Shown here piece after piece: positions 1 to 12,100 of a stretch of 64,000 nucleotides of DNA (its first letter is position 1; each line of letters begins with the position of its first letter). A program made the translations under genes and the position numbers. The stretch lies in the NCBI GenBank assembly GCA_945859605.1, contig OX243827.1, forward strand, positions 6,858,619 through 6,922,618. The letters are read 5' to 3'. The stretch is from Lumbricus rubellus. Its lineage: Eukaryota > Annelida > Clitellata > Crassiclitellata > Lumbricidae. The notes under the pieces are model-generated. The model was not told the origin of the DNA and did no database searches. It saw nothing but the letters and a program-made list of their open reading frames with translations.

Positions 1-120
1 ACGGTTCTGAATGATGGTCGCCGCCTCTCGACTGCGTCTGAAACACTTCTGAGCGTAGTAGCTACGGAACTGACTCTGAATGAGAACGGCCGCCTGCGTC
101 ATCCGCTTGTAGTACATGAA
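1..120 (-). CDS. CAMTA: CAMTA exon 17 (partial), third IQ motif
   Basis: Begins after acceptor TATAACTTGCAG and reads [20 protein letters not shown], then [20 protein letters not shown] up to the window edge. This matches vertebrate ALYKKMTQAAILIQSKFRSYYEQK closely. The exon continues beyond position 1; a few dozen C-terminal residues are expected outside the window. Confidence 0.95.
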
Positions 121-3100
121 CTGCAAGTTATAACGCCCACATCCGCGATTATTTCAATTATTATTATTTGATCAAGGTATATTTATATCCAGACAAAACA
201 GAAATCAACATGCAGTGCAATACAAGACAGTTACTTAAGAAACTGGCAAACTTGTAGTAAAAGTGTTCCATTCTGTTAGATAAGCACAAACTGATTCATT
301 ATTACAGTAACCAAGACGCAAATTGTTGATGGTAATATCACAATAAAAATCAGAATTCGTTAGAGAGACACTCGGTTGAAATTCGATTGATCGAAAAAAC
401 CTGAAACTAACTGCAGTGGATGATCTGCAATATGAATCGATAAGTTTAAACGTGAGTTGCATTTAAATGAATGGACAGAATGCAATGAACTGAATTGGTC
501 GGTGAATTACAAAGCTTACGACCAACCACTGAGAGCAAAACAGAATTCAGGCATGAAGCACATCAACAGTCACCAGTGATCAACTGCAAAGTCTATTCAA
601 ACAGAAGTTTACCATTGATCATTGTCAAACTGATGGTGAGCAATTAGCAGAGGAAAAACTTCTAGTATGCCCATACTAAGTCCATCAAGTAGTGCAATAA
701 CGTCTGTATTTAATAACAGCGCTAATAAAGTATCAATTGACGTTAAGCTGAAATGACAATTGTCTTTTCTCTCTAACTCATACTTGTTTGTATCGTCGGT
801 AGTAGCTCTGAATCAAGATGGCCGCCTCGATTTCTTTCTGCTGCTGTCGCATCTGTTGTTCTTTCTTGTCTTTGTACTTGCGATAGAAGTTCTGAATGAT
901 CTTCGCCGCTTCGTACAATCGTCGCTGTTCCTCGTCTGAGCAAAAACAAATCTAATCATGATTTTAATTCATACAAAAACAAATCTAATCATGATCTAAA
1001 TTCATACAAACACAAATCTAATCACGATATAAATTCATAGAAACACAAATCTAATCATGATTTTAATTCATACAAAAACAAATCTAATCATGATCTAAAT
1101 TCATACAAAAACAAATCTAATCACGATTTGAATTCATACAAACACAAATCTAATCACGATCTAAATTCATACAAACACAAATCTAATCATGATTTGAATT
1201 CATACAATCATTTGCTGCAGATGATGCTGTGATGTTGGAGACTTGATGATCGATGAGCATTTCTGAACTAAGGTACGGCATTTTTTTAAAACTTATACAA
1301 AACTGTCAAAAGTCGCTACTGTTTATTTCTTAAGCCCCACCTTCATGCATATCTGCATGTAAAAATTCATGCACTAAGTAAGAATTAATGCATGCACATA
1401 AGTGTGTAAGAATGTATTTGCATATATAAAGATAAATATATAGATGTGTGATTGTGTGTGTGCGTGTGTGCGCACATGTCTATGTACCTGGATACTTGAA
1501 TAGTACCTTTCAAGACACTACAAAAGGTAAAGATAAGCTAAGATGAGATACAGCGTTGACCTCCAACCTGAAAGAGTCAACTGTGAGAAATCCTTTTCCA
1601 TGTACATCGCAGGAGCATTGAAGTACTCCGTGAACTCAGCGGTCGTTGGAGGCGGCGAGTCTAAACCGAAGCTGTACGGACTCTGCATGCAAGTCGAAGT
1701 CGGACTCAGAGTCGAAGTCGGAGTTCCCATATCAGAGTAGCTGGAAAAGAAATGGATAATAATAAATGGTGAACTATCAACAGAGGAAAAGCATTTTTCA
1801 TTGATTGAAGAAGAAGAGAATTCATCTTTAACCTTATAACGACCAGCTACTACGTATAAAGGGTTAATCTTCACAGACTCACCGATACTCTAAGAAAGAC
1901 ATTCCTTCAAGTGGCGTCGATATTCCTGAATCCTCGGTGATGCAGACCGGAGGAGTGGAGGAGCTGCACGAGCTGAACGACCCGTATGAGCTCGTGCGAT
2001 CTCGTCGTGAGTTGATCTCGTCCATGAGCAAATGCTTGCTGTGACTCGGCGAGATCTTGATGCGTTCCGGCATTGCAGCGATGATCTGATTGGCCAGCGT
2101 CATCATCTGATTGGAATGATCGTCTGCCTCAACTGCGATGTTCGCAACATAACAGAACACAACAATCGATGTCGGTCTTTTATAAACTCAGATTTAAGCA
2201 ATATCAGCATGCACGTCGTATGTAATGTAATTAGTAATTTCTATAGCACCCCTCACAGTCAAGGCCATTCAGTAGCGCTTCCAGTGTGATGACCCCTAGA
2301 GAAAAAAATAGGTCTTAAGAAGAGAGAGACGTAGAAAGTGTTCCTGAAAGTAGAGTTCCACGCAGAGTGGAGGGAAGAGAATTCCAAAAGGAGGGCCCAA
2401 TGATAGTAAAGAATCGAGTAAGCATATACGCAATCACTTAATAACCTCATAAAAATGTTCTGAGACTGCAACACAACTATAACGCAAGCTTTAAATATAA
2501 ATCTAGATAAGCAAGGTCCTGTTGTTGGTCTGTATACACACATGATGACAGCAATTCGAGGAAGCAAAAATGTAAGAATGAGTGTACGTATTTCGAAGGA
2601 AGAACATCTTTTTTCTCAAAGACATCATTTCACTCAAGAATTGCTCATAGTTTGAATGCAATCATGAAAACGAATCACAACTCTATTAATACAATTCTCA
2701 TTCAAACAATTTTTTTATTAAACAATGACGAGGCTGAAGAACTGGTGATGGACAGGGAGGAGTGGAGGAGATGCGTTACACGATGCGAAGCTGTTCCTGT
2801 CAATGCTGATTAGTACTCAACGACAATTTCATGCTTCAACTGTGACTCTGAAACATACCTTTATAAATGTTTTAATACAATACAATACAATACGATACAA
2901 TACAATACAACAAAATACAATAAAATACAATAAAATACAATACAATACCTGAGGCCGACTGCAACATCTCAGAACCGTCATCACGTGAAAGCCCTTCAAG
3001 GTTGTCCGGAGAATCTAGGAAACAAAGAAATGCAGTCACAGAATGATAAACTTACCATGTGACACACACACACACACACAGATCAGCCGCAGAAACTTTC

Positions 3101-6100
3101 CACAAAATTCTACCGAAGTTCTAAAAAATTTTATGTTCTAATCCTGTAACAGTTTCCAGTCAAACGAAATCCACAGTCACACACGGCACTATTTTGGTCC
3201 TTAATATCGTGTGTATACATACGCATGCAATGCCATGCATTTATGAAGTTTAGTTTACATCGCATAGTCCCTCCAGCATGTAGAATATGTAGAATATGAT
3301 CAAGATGATCAGTGAAGAGAACTTTAAAGCTTGTACGCTAAGAAATACACCAATTAGGATTTAGCTTGCAAAACATTTCTGGGATGAACTTGCCAAGCCA
3401 CACCCGAGCTATATAAATGCAAGAAATAAAATCAGTAAAGAGCATCTTCATTGCATCATCCTTACCCATATCCATAGCAACCGTTTCCCGCTGGATGTCC
3501 TCCAGACTCAATCCCTTGTCTTCGTCGAAGCTGGCGCTCGTCTGCAGAAAGAGAACGGGTGAATTGAGGTCGCGGTCGATTCTTGATATCATCGGGTCAC
3601 CACCTGACCCAGATCCAAGCGGCGACGACCTCTCCAGATTCGTCAGATGTGGGTCAGAGCTTGACGCTCTCAACCCACCCATAAACGGGTGCTCTCCTCC
3701 TCCTGCCCCGCCACCAGACGCCCCCATCTGACCCTGGCCCTCGAACGTGTCCCCGTCCTCATCACCGTCGGGGTGCGCCCCCGTTCGCGACAGTTTCGGC
3801 AGATCGTTGTGGAACTGCGGGTAGTCGGGAAGGATGTCGACGGACGTGCGTTTCATGAGTCGCGTGCGTTTCAGTGCGTTCGATCCCTTCGTCGCGCTTC
3901 CAACGATGAGCACAGGTGGACACGTGTCCGAGTCGTTGACGTCCGCTGCGGCCAGTGGCGCCGCCTGGGGACTACATAGGGAATGTTGGAGTGGCGCATC
4001 CACAGCGAGCCAGTACTCGCTGTCCTTGCTAGAATCACAGGGTGGCGGCGGAAATTCCCTTTTCGCTGGAATCGTGGCGGTGTCGGTTCCGTTCGATGGA
4101 GAAGCGGAGAACAATGTCGGAAAGACGGACTTTCCATCAAGTGATGACAGATAATCGGATGCTGCTGCTGCTGCTGCTGCTGCGGAGGTTGGTTTCGTGG
4201 ATCCGTCGAAATTTTCATCCGACAGAAGTTGTCGGAAGGAGTCAAGAGCGGAGAGCGTGTCGAGAAACGATGAAGACGATGACAACGACGATGATGACGT
4301 CTGCTGTCCGACTGACGACGATGACGACGTGTTGTTGTTGATCTGCTGAAGAAGTTGAATGATCGAGCGATGGCCAAAGTGTTCAAGGATCGTGATTGGA
4401 CGCCAGTTCGTCTTATTTGAATTGTGCAGAGAGCTGGGACTCCAGTGCGCCAACACCATGACTGCCTCCGAGTGGCCTCGAGCACACGCCCACATCTGCA
4501 ACCACACACATAATGATATATCGTCACACAGACGCTCAAAAATCATCACACGTTGATTTCTGACCTTTTTATTTGGACAGTCAAGTGCTACAATGGCATT
4601 GAATGAGGACTGAATGAAAATATCTCTTTTCTAGTTAACGTTATACTTGTGTTTGATTATCTCATTAGTTTAGAGTGAGAAATCTGAATACAAAGTTTCA
4701 GAATATTCGCGTCTTCAAAGTTCTCAGAAACCAATAATGGATCATTCTGCAACTTTGCTTGGCTATAAAGGAATTTATTCTGAATCAAGAAATGCAATTT
4801 ATGATACCAAAATCAGTTTGCAACTTCGCAAATTATGGTGAATTCATAGACATTTACTGAATTAAAGATTCTTGACGACTCTCGCATATTTTCGCTACCA
4901 GCACAAGATCTAAGAAACGACAAGCAATGGGTTTTGAGCCGTAGCGTCAATTAACAGACTGGGTTTGGTGGGAGTGAGTCATGTGAACAGCTGGATATCT
5001 AGTTTCGGAACATTTGAAAACGTTTAAAAACTTAATGAACATTTTTACAGATTGAAGCAATCATAATATAATCTCTGTTTACTGAGATAATTTGGAATTT
5101 CTAGTATAAAGTGACTTAACCCTTTAATGCCGAGATGATAGTAAATGGTATGGAAAATCCTATACCCTCCAGCATTAAAGGGTTAATTAACCATGAAGCC
5201 ATAATTTCTAAACAAAGTTCTCAAAAAGCAAATAAGTCCTAGCGTTTCAGCGAACACAGTTTTGCATTCTTGCCTACACAACCATGAGGTTGAAGCCCTG
5301 AGTGCTATAACAAGTGCACATACAAACAAATACAAGCAAATTATAGCCACACAACGATGAGTATTATCCTGGCTTCTCACACAATTAGAGAAAATGATGA
5401 AAGGCATTGAACTACAACTCACCAGTGGAGTGTTTCCTTTCGAATCGACACTCAACGAATCAACTTCTTGTTCGAGGACTAGACAAGTATTGTTGTTTCT
5501 GAAAAAAGTACAACCATAAGTCAGACATTTTGACCATCCTAGTGCTCTGCTGTATAAGCTTACTTTCACATGACAAAATCATCAGTACGCTTGTACAAGT
5601 GTAAAGACCTATTTTACTGCATTTCAGCAGTCACTACTAGACAAGTATTGTTGTTTCTAAAAATGTACAACCAAAAGTCAGACATTTTGACCATCCTAGT
5701 GCTCTGCTGTATAAGCTTACGTTCCCATGAGAAAATCATCAGTACGCTTGTACAAGTGTAAAGACCTATTTTACCACATTTCAGCAGTCACTGCTGAATC
5801 ATTATTACTAGCAGTAACAATTTATTTCCAACTTCCATTAGTTCACGCATTTCATTAGGCACATCATCCACATTTGGTAATCATAGTTAACAGCACTTTG
5901 TTTGCAAGAATTTGGTCAATAAATTCTGCTATTTATTTATCTACTTGAACTCATTTTATTGCTCAAAATACTAGAGAAAAAACAAAGATACCATCATTAT
6001 TAAACTATAAATATGGCATTGCTAAATCATGCATGTTGTACCGGAAAGTGTTGAAAGTCAGAAAAGTTTGTGATTTTAACCCACAAAAATAAATGACGCA

Positions 6101-9100
6101 CATAATATGTGTAGATTAACAGAATTGAATACCATGTTGACATCGGCACAATGAGTAAAAAATTCAAAAACAGAACAGGCCCCACAGTGGCAAGTGGTAC
6201 TTCAGCCCCTCGGTGGTACTTCAGCCCCTCAGTGGTACTTCAGCCCCACTGTAGCATCAACCACATGTACTGACCTCCATTTGATGAGCGCCGAGAGAAG
6301 TCGATTAAAGCCGAGTGCGGCTGAAAGATGAAGAAGTGTCATCCGCGTTGGTGATTCAACCGGTGGAGAACAACAGTGCAGTGTTGACGGTCGTTCAGCC
6401 AACCGGTCAACAAGGCCAACGAGGCAACTTTCCGTCACCTGAAACCATCGCAAATGCACACCATTCACTCCATACATGTCAACATGGAACTCGCTACCAA
6501 CATATTAAGCTAAGTCCAATTTCTCGTTTTATGATCAACTCTTTCTTCCTATCATTAACCAGTGAAAACAGGCAGCTGCACTTTTAACAAGTATCTGAAA
6601 AGTTCTGAATTAAGTATCTACAGGCATACTAGGAAAACTGATGGTCGTACTGGTCACTGTAATACATGCACCAATTAAAGACAGATTTGCCTCGGCTTCA
6701 GATCCCATCTAAATATTTACTCCCCAGGTTCTGCAACCGGTGTAAAAACATTAAATAGTAACAGTAATTGTAACTGTACATGTAATTGTAATAACAAAAA
6801 CTTCTATAGCATCATCAGTAGCAGGAAAGATCTGCATTACACACACACTACCAATTGTCAGCATGTGCATTTTTCAATTGTTTCTTCAAAACCAAATTTA
6901 CCAAGCATAAAGTTACAAGACTGAAGAAAAGTTACAAGACTGAAGAAATGCCCTTTCAGGTTTTCATCGTTCAAAAACCCCGTTCCTCGCTAATCAGATT
7001 CATGAAGGTGTTAAGTAAGAGCAAATTATCTTCATAGAGACAGAGAGCTCATCATTAGTTCAAGTGCTGCATAGTTGTTTAAAACGTTTTTTTCCGTTTT
7101 TTATTCGTTCTTTTTATTTTTTCCATCGTTTTTTCGTTATTTATTTTTGATGTAATGCTATTCATTTAATCTTTGTCTCTTATTATTTTCCATAATTTTA
7201 TTTTTTCCTGATATTCTTTACGTTTTCAGCCCAATCTCAAGGTTTCAGATAACTGATGTCATTATTTAATTGTTTAACATCATCATTTAAGAGATACATG
7301 TAGAAAGTAAACAAGGGTTTTATGTCTAAAATGTAAAAAGTCAAATTATTTTCCGTTTCCGTTTTTTTTTGGTGGTTTTTTCCCGTTTTTTTTATTTTTT
7401 CGAATAAAACGACGTTTTCCCCCATTTTATTTCGTTTTCATCGTTTTTACATCTATGGTTCACTGTATTCCAGGTGTGTTCATAGTTCGATTGACTGACC
7501 TCGAGTGGAAGAGACGATGTTGACAAGGACGCAGTCGTCATCGTCTGCTCATCCATCAGACTCTTCTCGACTTCGACAAACCTCTGAACTAACGACTCCT
7601 TCAGCTGCCGCTCTGTAACGACAGAAACACGAAATTCATACAGTGCAGCTCTGTGGGGCGCGGTGGTGTAGTGGTGGCGTCATTGCCTTGGAACCGGAAG
7701 GTTCGAGGTTCGAATCCACCTCACCACGCAAGGACCATGGGCAAGTCCTTCACTCACAATTGCTCAGCGCTTCGGCGTGAAACTCCGATGCAGTGTCCGC
7801 TCTGCATTCGGAAGCGCCTATGAGTAGAGAGAGAGCTTGAAGGGGCGCTATAACAAGTGCACATACAAACAAACATCATGTGCTTGATGTTTAGTGTAGT
7901 GGTTAGCAAACATGACTGTCAATCAAGACACTGTCGTTTCAAATCCTCAACAGGACAGAAATTTGACTCAACGTTTCACCTCCACCTGCAGGACAGTTCG
8001 GACTACATAGGGTTCCAAGCGTATCTTCTTCTTCTGTCAACCTCATTAGTCTTCAGCCAATGAAACCCAATGTCAAGAAATACATTAATGGAAGGAAGCA
8101 TCATTTCACAGCAGCTGTACAGTAACTGCTGAGCTGGAAACAACAGAACTTTGCAATTTGTGTGACCAGCAATCGCATAAAACGGCCATTATTTACATAA
8201 TGCAGCTGTACACAAGTTCTGCATATGTCCACAACCAAGTTCAGAAATGTGTCTGATATTATTGAGAAGATTGTCAGTCAAGTGAAAGTCACTGAATCTC
8301 TAGCAATGACAGACTGGAATGTTGAAGGAAGAAAAAAATATATAATATATTATATATATAATTATTTGAAAATTCAAACTATACCAAAACAACAACAGAG
8401 ATTACAGATTTCGAAGCTGACAGTGAAATACACATGTGTGGTGGAAGGAAGAGAAAAGAAGACATTGCGCCACACACAACGACCCAGAAGACATCAGACC
8501 GATTGTGTTGGTACAGGAGCAAAGCATTAACACTCAACAACTGTTCAGAAAAGAACAGCGAAGCCGAATCACAATTCAAGTCATCGTCTTTCAATGCAAT
8601 TCTGCTCACAAATAATTCAACGAGATTCCACTGCAATTCTTTCGCAATGACTATCCCACATGATTGCCCTCTCACTCTCACGTTCTCCCTTCTCGGTTAA
8701 TCCCCCATCGGCTGTTCCGCCAATTGGCCAGCAGGCCTGACACTCAGCTATGCAAACGCAAATGAATGCATGCGCTGTAACAAGCACATCACATCTCCAA
8801 CACTAAACTTGTCGTTATTCTCGCACATAAACCTACCAACACTCACATTCTGTCTCTCATCTGGAAAGCAATTCACGGCTATCCACGGCTACACCATCAG
8901 GCCATGCCTCACGTCGATAAACGATAAACAATTGAAACATCATTGAGATGAATCTACCATTCACTCGGAATGAGTGATAATTCCTTGAAGCACTGAAACA
9001 ACATGACTCAATCGGCTGTGACCCTACCTTGAACAATGAACCAGTCCCTACCTTGAACAAGGAACCAGCGCCCACCTTGAACAAGGAACCAGTCCCTACC

Positions 9101-12100
9101 TTGAACAAGGAACCAGTGCCTAACTTGAACAAGGAACCAGTGCCTAACTTGAACAAGGAACCAGTGCCTAACTTGAACAAGGAACCAGTCCCTACCTTGA
9201 ACAAGAAACCAGTCCCTACCTTGAACAAGGAACCAGTCCCTACCTTGAACAAGGAACCAGTCCGTTTCGTGGCCTACTTCCACCTGATCTCGACTCTTGT
9301 ATTCGAAAACCTTTGGCTCTGAGATGATTTGACCATTGAAGGCGACACGAAGACATACAACAGCTGGACTGTGAGCTGTGTTTAACACAACAACAACAAC
9401 AACAACAACAACAACCATAACACACATAACAGGATGCAATAATATCAACCATAACAACGTTCACATAGCAATATTATGCAACAGATTTAACTTATTCTAA
9501 TTGTATTCTTGCCAAAAGATATGACAACCCATCACCATGCTCTCAAAATCATCACCTTCATCACCAGCAACATCATTATCACCATCACCATCGTCATCTC
9601 ACGTTGAGGTTACTAAATCTAACACCAAAGTTTTTGAGGTTTTTCTTGAGACTCTGATACAACAGTTAATATCTACACACGTCTGAGCGCAAAGCCTCAG
9701 CATGGACTCTCCTATTCAGTTGTTCATCTCATTTACAAGAACGTGCAGCTCACAGCTGTCACTAGCAGATATTTAATTCACCAAAAAGTCCATTCGCAGG
9801 TGTTGAAGCAAATATATTCATGAAAAAACTCATCACATGTGTGCACCATGCTGCTTAATTAATTAGTCAATTAATTCCTCAATCACAACTCGAACATTCA
9901 GGACTGTATAAACGTCACAACACTCACAAAGTCTCCGGATGCAGTCACTAATAAGACTTGAAATGATTGCTGACCTGGTGCAAAGCAGCGAAGAACACCA
10001 CCTTGTACCATCGACGTTGGTACACTCAGATCATCAAAGAGCACACAATACGAAGATGATGTCTGATGCCAAGGTCCAGTCACCAGAACCTTTGTCCCAC
10101 CCTACACAATACGAAGACAATGCATCCTACACAATACATGAAGACAATGCATCCTACACAATACGAAGACAATGCACCCTACACAATACGAAGACAATGC
10201 ATCCTACACAATACGAAGACAATGCATCCTACACAATACGAAGACAATGCATCCTACACAATACATGAAGACAATGCATCCTACACAATACGAAGACAAT
10301 GCATCCTACACAATACGAAGACAATGCATCCTACACAATACAAAGACAATGCATCCTACCATAGATTGAGTATTCGAATATTATGAATATTAAGATTTTC
10401 AAATATTCACGAATATTAACGAATATTAAAACTGCCAACTTAATATTCATAATATTCAAAAAATTATTTATTCTTGTTCTTTCAAGAAATTCTTAATTCT
10501 TAATTCTTATTTTGTTATTTATGAAATTTTTTAACTTTTACTTAATGAATTGTACAAAATTGAGTTAGTCTACGCATAGACCTATACCAGTAAGTGACAA
10601 TAATTTTAATAGACTTTATTGTAAAAAACCTTCAAGGTCTCTGCTGAGTCTGGTCAATGTGGCCATGCGGCATTCATATCACATTCAATATTTAATGTAA
10701 GTCACTTTGTCTGACTTCTGCCCCCCGAACTGCCTCACCGATGGCAGTTGGAAAGACTAGTAGCAGCAATAGTAGGCTAAATTATAAATAAACTTTAACT
10801 GCCTAGTGCCTACTATGCCTATAAGCTTAATAGTAGCCTAACTGTATATTGATAAAGTAGTTTTATATCAGTGTAGCAGGATGAGTAAATATAAATGTCA
10901 ACGCAGAAAATAATAGTGCCAAATTACAAGCAAAATGTATCCTGATCTCAGCATATTAAGCGCAATGCATATTTTAATTCAGCCTTGCCCTGGATGCGAG
11001 TGAATGTCGTAGAGACATACAGAAGCTTAAACTGCTTAATACCGAGTAACATTGCGGTTTCGATCGTTCACCTTAATTCGTTAACGAATATTTACGAATA
11101 TTTACGAATATTAAAAAATCTTAATATTCACGAATATTTACGAATATTGAAACCTAAAGTCACGAATATTCAATCTATGCATCCTACACAATGCGAAGAC
11201 AATGCATCCTACACAATATCATGAAGACAATGCATCCTACACAATACATGAAGACAATGCATCCTACACAATACATGAAGACAATGCATCCTACACAATA
11301 CATGAAGACAATGCATCCTACACAATACATGAAGACAATGCATCCTACACAATACATGAAGACAATGCAATGCAATCAAAACAAGCACATCGCGGGTAGT
11401 TCGTCTGTCACAAGCAGAACAGAAGAACAATATACAATACTAAATTTGTATTTGCCAAAGTTGTCTTCCTTTAAACATTCAGAAGTACACAAATGATCAT
11501 ACTACAACAGAACACTGATCAACTATAAATAAAGACTTGATCAAGGTCCATAAACTTAAGCGGAGGATCGAACGAACGCATGCTTTGCACTTTAAATATT
11601 TGCACATTCGAATGTGGGTCTCCCTGTTTGGAAAAGCCTTCCATTGGCCTGCATTCCCTTCCACAGGACTCATCTAACTCTTGCTATAAACTACTCAAGG
11701 CTTTCCCCTTTGGCCGTGCCTGGGTCGGAGGCGCCTCTGAATAGTTATCCTGAAGGAGTGCTATATAAATTCCTCAGATAGACAGATAGATAGATAGATA
11801 GAGACCAGGCACTCGAACCAACTGGTTATCGTGATAATAAAGAACAAAAAACTGCAGAGCAGTAGCCGTATGCTAACCCTGTGAAACAGCAGAAACAGCC
11901 ATGGGTATGAACTAAAGGTATGTGATAGGACTTCACTTTCTCCTAGTTTCATCAGATCAGGCGTCAGGAAAGGTGAAGAGGCCTCTCTCCCTTGCTGCTG
12001 CTGCATCTTCCTACTAACAGCATCTCATTTTCAACTCATTTCTTCGCTTGGCTAATGCACCGCCTTTGATTGATTCTTGTTAAGGCGCTATATAAATGGC

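Noticed and set aside
2810..2870. Possible decayed extra CAMTA exon with TTTCAG-AGTCACAGTTGAAG
   Set aside because: It contains stop codons in the needed frame; similarity to exon 14's start (CAGTTGAGGC) is short and probably chance.
7655..7740. tRNA gene with good A and B boxes
   Set aside because: Same head recurs in four copies with a conserved SINE body; no proper cloverleaf.
9290..9296. Donor CAG followed by GTGGAA for exon 8
   Set aside because: Phase 0 there does not match the best exon 9 acceptor, and it would drop the conserved HETDW segment.
9368..9371. Acceptor CTCACAG for exon 8
   Set aside because: It gives a wrong frame; the AG five bases upstream gives APAHSPAVV, matching the TIG domain.
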